This document shows positions 28,031-35,673 of a stretch of DNA of 64,000 nt, piece after piece. A program made the position numbers and the translations under genes. The notes below the pieces were generated by a model. It was not told the origin of the DNA. It saw only the letters and a list, made by a program, of their open reading frames with translations, and searched no databases. Source of the DNA: Cyanobium sp. Cruz-8D1. GTDB taxonomy: Bacteria; Cyanobacteriota; Cyanobacteriia; PCC-6307; Cyanobiaceae. The stretch lies in the NCBI RefSeq assembly GCF_024345975.1, contig NZ_JAGQCD010000003.1:147475-211474 (forward strand), read 5' to 3'. Each line of letters starts with the position of its first letter. Position 1 is the first letter of the stretch.

Positions 28031-29443
28031 ATGAGCAAGAAGTACGACGCCGGGGTCAAGGAGTACCGCGACACTTACTGGACTCCCGATTACGTCCCCC
28101 TCGACACCGACCTGCTGGCCTGCTTCAAGTGCACCGGCCAGGAAGGTGTGCCCAAGGAAGAAGTGGCTGCCGCCGTGGCCGCCGAATCCTCCACCGGCAC
28201 CTGGTCCACTGTGTGGTCCGAGCTCCTCACCGATCTCGACTTCTACAAGGGCCGCTGCTATCGCATCGAAGACGTCCCTGGTGACAAGGAGTCGTTCTAT
28301 GCCTTCATCGCCTACCCCCTCGACCTGTTCGAAGAAGGCTCGGTGACCAACGTGCTCACCTCCCTGGTGGGCAACGTGTTCGGCTTCAAAGCCCTGCGTC
28401 ACCTGCGTCTGGAAGACATCCGCTTCCCGATGGCCTTCATCAAGACCTGCCCCGGCCCGCCGAACGGCATCTGCGTCGAGCGCGACCGGATGAACAAGTA
28501 CGGCCGTCCCCTGCTGGGTTGCACCATCAAGCCGAAGCTCGGCCTTTCCGGCAAGAACTACGGCCGGGTGGTCTACGAATGCCTCCGCGGAGGCCTCGAC
28601 TTCACCAAGGACGACGAGAACATCAACTCCCAGCCCTTCCAGCGCTGGCAGAACCGTTTCGAATTCGTGGCCGAAGCCGTCCAGCTCGCCCAGGAAGAAA
28701 CCGGCGAGAAGAAGGGGCACTACCTCAACTGCACCGCCGCCACCCCTGAGGAGATGTACGAGCGGGCTGAGTTCGCCAAGGAACTCGGCCAGCCGATCAT
28801 CATGCACGACTACATCACCGGTGGCTTCACGGCCAACACCGGTCTGTCGAAGTGGTGCCGCAAGAACGGCATGCTGCTGCACATTCACCGGGCCATGCAC
28901 GCGGTGATCGACCGCCATCCCAAGCACGGCATCCACTTCCGGGTGCTGGCCAAGTGCCTGCGCCTCTCCGGTGGCGACCAACTGCACACCGGCACCGTGG
29001 TGGGCAAGCTTGAGGGTGACCGCCAGACCACCCTGGGCTTCATCGACCAGCTGCGCGAATCCTTCATCCCCGAAGACCGCACCCGCGGCAACTTCTTCGA
29101 TCAGGACTGGGGTTCGATGCCCGGCGTCTTCGCCGTGGCCTCCGGCGGCATCCACGTGTGGCACATGCCCGCCCTGGTCGCCATCTTCGGTGACGACTCC
29201 GTTCTCCAGTTCGGTGGTGGCACCCACGGTCACCCCTGGGGCTCGGCCGCCGGCGCCGCCGCCAACCGGGTGGCCCTGGAAGCCTGCGTCAAGGCCCGCA
29301 ACGCCGGTCGTGAGATCGAGAAGGAAGGCCGCGACATCCTCCTGGAAGCCGCCAAGCACAGCCCCGAGCTGGCCATCGCCCTCGAGACCTGGAAGGAGAT
29401 CAAGTTCGAGTTCGACACCGTCGACAAGCTCGACGTCGGCTGA
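28031..29443 (+). CDS. cbbL: Ribulose-bisphosphate carboxylase large subunit, form IA
   Basis: A 470-residue Rubisco large chain. The catalytic [16 protein letters not shown] loop, the carbamylated Lys193 in [13 protein letters not shown], and the C-terminal [19 protein letters not shown] are present. Lys193 corresponds to Lys201 of the plant enzyme. Sequence character and position between csoS1 and cbbS mark it as form IA, carboxysomal. It fixes CO2 on RuBP inside the shell. The N-terminal [19 protein letters not shown] is typical of the alpha-cyanobacterial type. Confidence 0.99.
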   Translation: MSKKYDAGVKEYRDTYWTPDYVPLDTDLLACFKCTGQEGVPKEEVAAAVAAESSTGTWSTVWSELLTDLDFYKGRCYRIEDVPGDKESFYAFIAYPLDLFEEGSVTNVLTSLVGNVFGFKALRHLRLEDIRFPMAFIKTCPGPPNGICVERDRMNKYGRPLLGCTIKPKLGLSGKNYGRVVYECLRGGLDFTKDDENINSQPFQRWQNRFEFVAEAVQLAQEETGEKKGHYLNCTAATPEEMYERAEFAKELGQPIIMHDYITGGFTANTGLSKWCRKNGMLLHIHRAMHAVIDRHPKHGIHFRVLAKCLRLSGGDQLHTGTVVGKLEGDRQTTLGFIDQLRESFIPEDRTRGNFFDQDWGSMPGVFAVASGGIHVWHMPALVAIFGDDSVLQFGGGTHGHPWGSAAGAAANRVALEACVKARNAGREIEKEGRDILLEAAKHSPELAIALETWKEIKFEFDTVDKLDVG

Positions 29444-29543
29444 GCCGACACACGGCCCCCTGCCTTGCCACCGCTGATCGAAGGTGCAACCACCGGAGGT
29501 CAGCGGAGCTGGGCTTCCCATCCCATTCCCCACAAGGATCCCC

Positions 29544-29885
29544 ATGCCCTTCAAGAGCACCGTGGGTGACTATCAAACAGTCGCCACCCTGGAGACCTTC
29601 GGCTTCCTCCCGCCGATGACCCAGGACGAGATCTATGACCAGATCGCCTATATCATTGCCCAGGGCTGGAGCCCCCTGGTTGAGCACGTTCACCCCAGCC
29701 GCTCCATGGCCACCTACTGGTCGTTCTGGAAGCTGCCTTTCTTCGGTGAGAAGGATCTCGGCGTGATCGTGAACGAACTGGAGTCCTGCCACCGGGCCTA
29801 TCCAGACCACCACGTGCGCCTCGTGGGCTACGACGCCTACACCCAGAGTCAGGGTGCCTGCTTCGTCGTGTTCGAAGGCCGCTGA
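29544..29885 (+). CDS. cbbS: Ribulose-bisphosphate carboxylase small subunit
   Basis: A 113-residue small chain starting MPFKSTVGDYQTVATLETFG. LPPMTQDEIYDQIAYIIAQG, MATYWSFWKLPFFGEKD and VGYDAYTQSQGACFVVFEGR are conserved features. It caps the L8 core to form L8S8, and its groove with CbbL is the docking site for CsoS2 N-terminal repeats. A 100-base gap separates it from cbbL with an AAGGA ribosome site 5 bases before the ATG. Confidence 0.99.
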   Translation: MPFKSTVGDYQTVATLETFGFLPPMTQDEIYDQIAYIIAQGWSPLVEHVHPSRSMATYWSFWKLPFFGEKDLGVIVNELESCHRAYPDHHVRLVGYDAYTQSQGACFVVFEGR

Positions 29886-29900
29886 TCCAGCGGTCCCAGC

Positions 29901-29925
29901 GGACCCCGGCCCCAGGCCGGGGTCC
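29901..29925 (+). terminator. Strong hairpin between cbbS and csoS2
   Basis: A perfect 11-base-pair GC-rich stem (GGACCCCGGCC / GGCCGGGGTCC) with a 3-base CCA loop, beginning 16 bases after the cbbS stop and 33 bases before the csoS2 start. It is followed by ATCACTTTTG, only a weak T tract. It is well placed to attenuate readthrough or protect the 3' end of cbbLS mRNA, giving more Rubisco than shell scaffold. Comparable structures have been noted in proteobacterial cso operons. Confidence 0.75.
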
Positions 29926-29957
29926 ATCACTTTTGATCATCCATTCACGGGGCGGAC

Positions 29958-32354
29958 ATGGCCAAGACCACCAGTCGGGAAGCAGCTCTGGAGCGCCGCA
30001 AGGCCCTCACCAACGGCGGCAAGAAAGCCTCCGCCCAGTTCATGTCCTCCCCGGGTCGGGTGCGCACGGCCGCTGATGCCCAGCGCACCAGCCCCGAAGC
30101 GGTGAGTCCCGCACCGGCCCCTGCCCAGGCCGCCCCACGCAGCAGCGCCACGCCTCGCCGGGCGTCCGCTTCGCTCACCTCCGCGTCCAGCTCCGGCCAT
30201 CGCAGCAACGCCAAGCCGTTGGCGAACCCCAGCCGGAATCTGGTGCTGGAGCGCCGTGAAGCCCTGTCCCGCCGCGGCAAGCGCGCCGACACCTCCAGTG
30301 ACCGCACCCGTCAGGAGGTGATGCGCGCCACCAAAGCCAATGGGTCCGCCAGCCCTGTGGTGGCCGCCGCCAGTGACCGCCCCTGCGGCTGCAAGGACGC
30401 CAAGGCGGCCGTGGCCGCCAGCAGCAGCAACGCCGCCGGCCTCGGGGCCTCCCTGGCCAACCGCAACGCCCGCAATGGCGATCGCCGCGGCGTCGCCAAG
30501 CGCACCGCCCAGCACAACCCCAGTCGGGCCATCGTCATGGCCCGCCGTGAGGCCCTCTCCAAACGGGGCAAATCCGCCAGCGCCCCCACCAGCGCCGTCG
30601 CCGCCTCGGTGGCGCGCCAGTCGAACCCCGACATGAGCAGCCGCGAGCTGGCCCAGAAGGTGCGCGAACTGAAGTGCAAGGTGGGCTCCGCCGGCAGCTC
30701 CCGCAGCGGTGGCTCCCGTCCCACCGGCCCCCGCCGCGGCCAGGCCAAGATCGACGCTGCCGCCGATGCCCATTGGAAGGTGGGTGTGAGCGAAACGGTC
30801 CGTGGCCAGGTGGTCACCGGTACCCAGGCGAACCGCTCCCTCAAGACCACCGGCAACGAGGCCAGCACCTGCCGTCCGGTCACCGGCACCGAGTACATGG
30901 GCGCCGAGATCTTCCGCACCTTCTGCCAGAGCGAACCCACCCCGCTCCAGCCCGCCAAGGTGAGGGTGAGCGCCACCAGCCATGGCAACCGGGTCACGGG
31001 CAACGAAGTGGGCCGCTCCGAGAAAGTCACCGGCGACGAGCCGGGAACCTGCAAGACCATCACCGGCACCGAATACATCTCCGCCAACCAGAGCGCCGCC
31101 TGGTGTGGCACCTCCGCCCCCGCCCCCTCCCCCCGCAAAGTCGGGTTCACCCGCACCGTCGAAGGCCGGCCGGTCTCCGGGGTGAGCGTGGAGCGCTCCG
31201 AAAAAGTCACCGGCAACGAACCTGGCTCCAACCGCCAGCTCACCGGCACCCAATACATGGACGACCAGGCCCAGGTGCCGGGGCGCGCCCCGGCCAAGGT
31301 CAGCAGCCTGCACACCCTGCGGGGCACCGGGATCACCGGCACCCACGTGGGCCGCAGTGAGCACGTCACCGGCGACGAGCCGGGCTCCTGCCGTCTGGTC
31401 ACCGGCGACGAATACATCGGCACCCAGCAGTTCGAGCAGTTCTGCGGCACCAAGCCGGCACCGGAAGCCGCCAAGGTCGGCTTCAGTGTCACCAACAAGG
31501 CGTTGGTGGTGAGCGGCACCCGCACCGGCCGTTCCGAGAAGGTCACCGGGGATGAGCCCGGCACCTGCAAGGCCGTCACCGGCACCCCCTACGCCGGCAT
31601 GGAACAGGCCGGCACCTGGTGCTCCTCCGACCGGGTGGCCGAGATCCGCCAGCGCACCCCCGCCCGCATGGGCACCGTGATGACCGGCCTTCAGCCCGGC
31701 ATCGGCGGCGTCATGACCGGCGCCGAACGCGGTGCCTGCGAAGACATCACGGGCACCCCCTACATCGGTGGCGACCAGCTGGCCGAGGCCTGCGGCGCCG
31801 CTTCAACCCAGGATGCTGATTTTCCCCAGCCCCTCACCGGGCAGCCCTGGCAGCAGTTCAGCGTCCAGTCACCGGCACGGGCCGCCCACACCGCCCAGAC
31901 CTCCCGCCAGCGCCCCGGTGGCGTCACAGGCAACAGCTACGAGCAGGGCAACCGCATCACCGGCCCCTTCGACATGGCCGCCGACAAGGTGACCGGCACC
32001 GAACAGTTCCGCTTCGACCGGCGCGGGCCGGCGCCGGTCCGGCCGCGCCAAACGGCCGCGCCGGTGAGCGTGGACGAAGAGGCCCGCCCCACCTCCCGGG
32101 TCACCGGCGAGGGCCGCTCCGCCGGCCTGAACATCACCGGTGATGACTGGGGACGGGGCAAGCACGTGACCGGAACCGAGGGGGCCTCGGCACGCCGCCG
32201 CAATCCCAGCAGGGTCGGTCCAATGGCGGCCATGCCCGGCTTCCAGAGCAAGCGCAACGAGGACCTGCCCGAACCCACCAACAAGATCACCGGATCCAGC
32301 GGCAGCACCAACTCCGGTTCCCTGATCACGATCTCCGGCGGAGCCCGGGGCTGA
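29958..32354 (+). CDS. csoS2: Carboxysome assembly scaffold CsoS2
   Basis: A 798-residue disordered repeat protein that recruits Rubisco to the shell. N-region: four basic helical repeats starting near residues 6, 90, 187 and 226, for example LERREALSRRGKRA and MARREALSKRGKSA, which bind Rubisco. M-region from Lys274: six repeats carrying VTGNEVGRSEKVTGDEPGT-like text with V/I-T-G triplets and paired Cys; the third copy has no Cys. C-region from about residue 622 holds further V-T-G motifs and ends in a conserved ITGSSGSTNSGSL-type peptide that anchors to the shell. One start is evident and no slippery site was recognised, so a single long form is expected. Confidence 0.97.
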   Translation: MAKTTSREAALERRKALTNGGKKASAQFMSSPGRVRTAADAQRTSPEAVSPAPAPAQAAPRSSATPRRASASLTSASSSGHRSNAKPLANPSRNLVLERREALSRRGKRADTSSDRTRQEVMRATKANGSASPVVAAASDRPCGCKDAKAAVAASSSNAAGLGASLANRNARNGDRRGVAKRTAQHNPSRAIVMARREALSKRGKSASAPTSAVAASVARQSNPDMSSRELAQKVRELKCKVGSAGSSRSGGSRPTGPRRGQAKIDAAADAHWKVGVSETVRGQVVTGTQANRSLKTTGNEASTCRPVTGTEYMGAEIFRTFCQSEPTPLQPAKVRVSATSHGNRVTGNEVGRSEKVTGDEPGTCKTITGTEYISANQSAAWCGTSAPAPSPRKVGFTRTVEGRPVSGVSVERSEKVTGNEPGSNRQLTGTQYMDDQAQVPGRAPAKVSSLHTLRGTGITGTHVGRSEHVTGDEPGSCRLVTGDEYIGTQQFEQFCGTKPAPEAAKVGFSVTNKALVVSGTRTGRSEKVTGDEPGTCKAVTGTPYAGMEQAGTWCSSDRVAEIRQRTPARMGTVMTGLQPGIGGVMTGAERGACEDITGTPYIGGDQLAEACGAASTQDADFPQPLTGQPWQQFSVQSPARAAHTAQTSRQRPGGVTGNSYEQGNRITGPFDMAADKVTGTEQFRFDRRGPAPVRPRQTAAPVSVDEEARPTSRVTGEGRSAGLNITGDDWGRGKHVTGTEGASARRRNPSRVGPMAAMPGFQSKRNEDLPEPTNKITGSSGSTNSGSLITISGGARG

Positions 32355-32360
32355 TCCCTG

Positions 32361-33896
32361 ATGCCTCGCCGCCCGGCCCCCACCATCCGTCCCCTTGCTC
32401 CCAGCGCCCCCCGGCGCCGGCCTGATGCTCCCGGTGGCGCCGATCTCCCCCGGCGCCTGGCGGCCGTCCGGCTCGGGCAGGGGGCCGCAGGCCTCCATCC
32501 GCTGACGGACAGCGCCGCCAACGCGGCCCTCGAGAGCTACGACCGGGGCGTCAAGGACGCCTTTGATCGGATCGTGCCCGTGCTCAAGCGCCTGTCGGCC
32601 CTGCAGCACGAGGATGATTTCGTCGAGCGCGCCCAGGCCCTGGCCCAGGCCGAACTCGGCTTCAGCCTGCCCCTGCCGATCCTGGAGAAGGCCTGGGTCA
32701 GCCAGCTCGACATGCGCAGCCTGTTCGCCTGGTGCGTCTTCGAAACCTACGAGCAGACCAGCGACAGTTTTTTCAGCGACGATCCCCTGCACGGCCAGCC
32801 CGGCAGCCCGGCGGCGGAGGAATTCAACGCCTTCCTGCTCTCCTGCGGCTTCCACCTGCTGGATGCCACCCCGTGCGCTGATGGACGCCTGGCCCATGCC
32901 ATCGCCTTCGCCCTGCGGCTGCCCTTCAGCTCCGTGCGTCGCCGGCCCCATGCCGGCGCCCTGTTTGATGTGGAGAACACGGTCAACCGCTGGGTCAAGA
33001 CCGAACACCGCCGTTACCGGGAGGGCGTTCCCAACCCCGCCCACGACGACACCCGTTACCTGAAGGTGGTGCTGTACCACTTCAGTTCCCGTGACCCCTC
33101 CCACGAGGGCTGTGCGGCCCACGGCAGCGACGACGCCCTGGCCGCCAGTTGCGGCCGTGCGCGGCTGATGGAGTTCCAGCAGGCGGTGGAGAACAGCTTC
33201 TGCTGCGGCGCCTCCGTCGACCTGCTGCTACTGGGCATCGACACCGACACCGACGCCATCCGGGTGCATGTGCCGGGCATGGACGGCAGCACCCGCCTGG
33301 ATCACTGGCTTGATGCCACCACGGTGTACGAAGCGACGCGCCAGCTGCACCCCGAGGAAGCCCGGCGCCGCATCGCTGAGCTGGCCACGGCGGCGGCAGC
33401 CAGCAGCCCCGATCCGGGCATGGTGCGCCTGATCGCCCGGCTGCTGGAGCACAACATCTCCCAGATCGATTACGTGCGCCAGTACCACCACGGCCATTAC
33501 GCCGATGCCGGCCATGCCGAGCGCTTCATCGGCGTGGGCATCGGCTTCAAGGAGATTCACCTGCGCAACCTCACCTACTTCGCCTACATGGACACCGTTG
33601 AGGAAGGGGCCCCCGACATGGACGTGGGCGTGAAGATCTTCAAGGGGCTCAATGTGTCCCGTGGCCTGCCGGTGCCGGTGGTGGTGCGCTTCGATTACAA
33701 CGGCAAGGTGCCCGGTGCCCGGGAGCGGGCGGTGCGCCATGCCCGGCGGGTGCAGGAAGCGATCGAGAACCGTTACCCGGATCTTTTCGCCCAGGGCCTG
33801 CTGCATGCCCTGCTCACCGTGCGCGACCAGGAACGGCACACGCCCGCCGAGGCGGTAGGTTCCAGCATCAGCCTCACCACCGCAGGAGGGCACTGA
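32361..33896 (+). CDS. csoSCA: Carboxysomal carbonic anhydrase CsoSCA
   Basis: A 511-residue shell-associated enzyme of the epsilon (diverged beta) class that converts bicarbonate to CO2 for Rubisco. Active-site residues are visible: Cys172-x-Asp174-x-Arg176 in PCADGR, then His240 in LYHFSS and Cys251 in SHEGCAAHG, matching the Zn ligands and Asp-Arg dyad of the Halothiobacillus enzyme. The first ~45 residues are basic and Pro-rich, the region that tethers to Rubisco or shell. It starts 6 bases after csoS2 and ends 2 bases before csoS4A. Confidence 0.97.
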   Translation: MPRRPAPTIRPLAPSAPRRRPDAPGGADLPRRLAAVRLGQGAAGLHPLTDSAANAALESYDRGVKDAFDRIVPVLKRLSALQHEDDFVERAQALAQAELGFSLPLPILEKAWVSQLDMRSLFAWCVFETYEQTSDSFFSDDPLHGQPGSPAAEEFNAFLLSCGFHLLDATPCADGRLAHAIAFALRLPFSSVRRRPHAGALFDVENTVNRWVKTEHRRYREGVPNPAHDDTRYLKVVLYHFSSRDPSHEGCAAHGSDDALAASCGRARLMEFQQAVENSFCCGASVDLLLLGIDTDTDAIRVHVPGMDGSTRLDHWLDATTVYEATRQLHPEEARRRIAELATAAAASSPDPGMVRLIARLLEHNISQIDYVRQYHHGHYADAGHAERFIGVGIGFKEIHLRNLTYFAYMDTVEEGAPDMDVGVKIFKGLNVSRGLPVPVVVRFDYNGKVPGARERAVRHARRVQEAIENRYPDLFAQGLLHALLTVRDQERHTPAEAVGSSISLTTAGGH

Positions 33897-33898
33897 CC

Positions 33899-34201
33899 AT
33901 GTTGATCTGCAAAGTGGTCAAACCCCTGGTCTCGACCAACCGCATCCCCGATTTCGAGCACAAGCACCTGCAGGTGGTCCAGGACGGCAGCACCCAGAAG
34001 GTGGCCGTCGACGCGGTGGGCTGCATCCCGGGCGACTGGGTGATCTGCGTGGGCAGCTCGGCGGCCCGGGAAGCGGCGGGGAGCAAGTCCTATCCCAGCG
34101 ATCTCACGATCGTGGGGATCATCGACCACTGGGATCCCGATGCCGGCAAGGCCAGCCCACCCCCGGCCGCCACCCCGACCAGCCAGGGAGGAGCCGCCTG
34201 A
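33899..34201 (+). CDS. csoS4A: Carboxysome vertex protein CsoS4A
   Basis: A 100-residue EutN/CcmL-fold (BMV) pentamer: MLICKVVKPLVSTNRIPDFE, LQVVQDG, VDAVGCIPGDWVICVGSSAARE and LTIVGIIDHWDPD. Pentamers cap the vertices of the icosahedral shell and limit leakage. The C-terminal ~15 residues are Pro/Ala-rich. Its TGA overlaps the csoS4B ATG (TGATG), so the two are translationally coupled. Confidence 0.97.
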   Translation: MLICKVVKPLVSTNRIPDFEHKHLQVVQDGSTQKVAVDAVGCIPGDWVICVGSSAAREAAGSKSYPSDLTIVGIIDHWDPDAGKASPPPAATPTSQGGAA

Positions 34202-34452
34202 TGGAAATCATGCAGGTCACCGGCTCCCTGGTCTGCTCCCAGCGGGTCCCCGGCCTGGAACACTGGAACCTGCGGGTGCTGCGCAGCACCAAGGGAAAGC
34301 TGAGCGTCGCGGTGGATCCCGTCGGTGCCGCCCCCGGCAACTGGGTGTTCACCGCCAGTGGTTCGGCCGCCCGCTTCGCCTGTGGCAACCCGGAGACGCA
34401 CACCGACCTCACCATCGGCGGCATCATCGATTTCTGGGAGCCGGACGGGTAG
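34201..34452 (+). CDS. csoS4B: Carboxysome vertex protein CsoS4B
   Basis: An 83-residue EutN/CcmL-fold pentamer protein paralogous to CsoS4A: MEIMQVTGSLVCSQRVPGLE, LRVLRSTKGKLSVAVDPVGA, GNWVFTASGSAARFA and LTIGGIIDFWEPDG. It also occupies shell vertices, usually at lower amount. After it there is an 80-base gap before csoS1E. Confidence 0.97.
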   Translation: MEIMQVTGSLVCSQRVPGLEHWNLRVLRSTKGKLSVAVDPVGAAPGNWVFTASGSAARFACGNPETHTDLTIGGIIDFWEPDG

Positions 34453-34532
34453 GCGCCGGGGGGTACCGCCACCGGGCGGCCTGCCTCCTTTCGATCGTCT
34501 CCCCTCCAGTTCCTCCTCCCCGCGCCCGTCCC

Positions 34533-35189
34533 ATGGCCAGCCGCCCCCCCCGCACCGGTCCCGACGCCACTCCCACGCCGGCCGCTCCCACCCCGGCGCC
34601 ACCGGCGGCGGATCTACCTGTCGTTGCTGGCAGCGGCGGCAGCCCACCGGCCCTGCCACCGGCGGCTGGGAATCCGGTGCTCCAATCGGTGGCCAAACCA
34701 GCGGACCCCAAGCCGGCGGCCGCCACCAAGGCCCCCCGGGCGGCCCGCTCCACCGCGCCGGCCCGCCAGCCGCGCCGCACTCCCACCACCACCGCCCGCT
34801 CCAGCGCCTCCAGCCCCAGCCGCCGCGGCAGCGGTGGAGCCGGCACCCCCCCCACGACCCCCACTCCCCGTACCCCCCCCATGGCCCCCACCATCCACGG
34901 CATCGCCCTCGGTCTGATCGAAACCCGTGGCCTGGTGCCGGCGATCGAGGCGGCGGACGCCATGACCAAAGCAGCGGAAGTCACCCTGATCGCCCGCGAA
35001 TTCGTCGGTGGCGGCTACGTCACCGTGATGGTGCGCGGCGAAACCGGCGCCGTGAACGCGGCCGTCAGGGCGGGCGCCGATGCCTGCGAGCGGGTGGGCG
35101 ACGGCCTGGTGGCCGCCCACATCATCGCCCGCCCCCACAGCGAAGTGGAGCCTGCCCTGGCGGCCTCCGGCGTCGGTCGCAGGGGCTGA
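34533..35189 (+). CDS. csoS1E: CsoS1-type shell protein with long disordered N-terminus (CsoS1E)
   Basis: A 218-residue reading frame. Residues 1 to ~116 are Pro/Ala/Thr/Ser-rich and basic, almost surely disordered (for example PTTTARSSASSPSRRG). From Met117 a complete BMC domain follows, IHGIALGLIETRGLVPAIEA to IIARPHSEVEPAL, closely similar to CsoS1 at 27668. A fusion of this design is known as CsoS1E in Cyanobium-type genomes. An internal ATG at 34881 (MAPTIHG) aligns exactly with the csoS1 start and would give a plain 102-residue hexamer, so the start is not certain. It is followed at 5 bases by the ferritin-like gene. Confidence 0.85.
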   Translation: MASRPPRTGPDATPTPAAPTPAPPAADLPVVAGSGGSPPALPPAAGNPVLQSVAKPADPKPAAATKAPRAARSTAPARQPRRTPTTTARSSASSPSRRGSGGAGTPPTTPTPRTPPMAPTIHGIALGLIETRGLVPAIEAADAMTKAAEVTLIAREFVGGGYVTVMVRGETGAVNAAVRAGADACERVGDGLVAAHIIARPHSEVEPALAASGVGRRG

Positions 35190-35194
35190 TCCCC

Positions 35195-35662
35195 ATGGAC
35201 GCCGCCCATCCGCGCGTCCTCGGCTACCTGGGCCGCGCGTTGAGTCTCGAACTGTCCGCCGTGCAGCAGTACATGACCCAGGCCTCCCTCGTGGAGCTCT
35301 GGGGCGAGGCCGAGGCCGCCGAACGCTTCCGCCAGGAAACGATCGAAGAATTGCGGCATGCCGAACGGCTGGTGCAGCGCATGCTCCAGCTGGGGGTGGC
35401 CCCGGCCGCGTCCCAGCTGCGGCCCGTGGGCCACGCTGCCGATCTGGTGGGCCTGCTGCGGCTCGATGCTGTCCTGGAAGAGGATCTGATCCAGCACTAC
35501 GCCGAAGCCACGCGCTTCTGTCTGCTGATCGGCGATCGCAACAATGAAGTCTTCTTCCGAACCCTGAGGGACGAAGAACAGCAGCATGGGGAAGCGCTGG
35601 CGGCCTGGCTGGGCAGCCTGGTCACCGCCGAGTCCCGGTCCCTGCAAAGGGCCACCTTCTGA
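35195..35662 (+). CDS. Bacterioferritin-like protein of the carboxysome locus
   Basis: A 155-residue four-helix-bundle protein. The sequence LELSAVQQYMTQASL, RFRQETIEELRHAERLVQRM, LEEDLIQHYAEATRFC and LRDEEQQHGEAL carries the Glu, E-x-x-H and second E-x-x-H pattern of a ferritin-type diiron centre. Such genes recur at the end of cso clusters; the role (iron storage, iron supply or redox protection of the carboxysome) is not settled. Only 5 bases separate it from csoS1E and 11 from ndhF4. Confidence 0.85.
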   Translation: MDAAHPRVLGYLGRALSLELSAVQQYMTQASLVELWGEAEAAERFRQETIEELRHAERLVQRMLQLGVAPAASQLRPVGHAADLVGLLRLDAVLEEDLIQHYAEATRFCLLIGDRNNEVFFRTLRDEEQQHGEALAAWLGSLVTAESRSLQRATF

Positions 35663-35673
35663 CGTCCCTCCCC

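Noticed and set aside
29937..31364. 475-codon Gly/Ala-rich minus frame opposite csoS2
   Set aside because: Repeats reflect the antisense of the CsoS2 repeats; no independent evidence.
30000..32300. Direct repeats in csoS2 as a CRISPR or satellite array
   Set aside because: Repeats are in frame, diverged and encode the known N and M motifs of CsoS2.
29958..32354. Programmed frameshift producing CsoS2A/CsoS2B as in Halothiobacillus
   Set aside because: No obvious slippery heptamer with downstream structure was recognised, and cyanobacterial CsoS2 is normally a single form.
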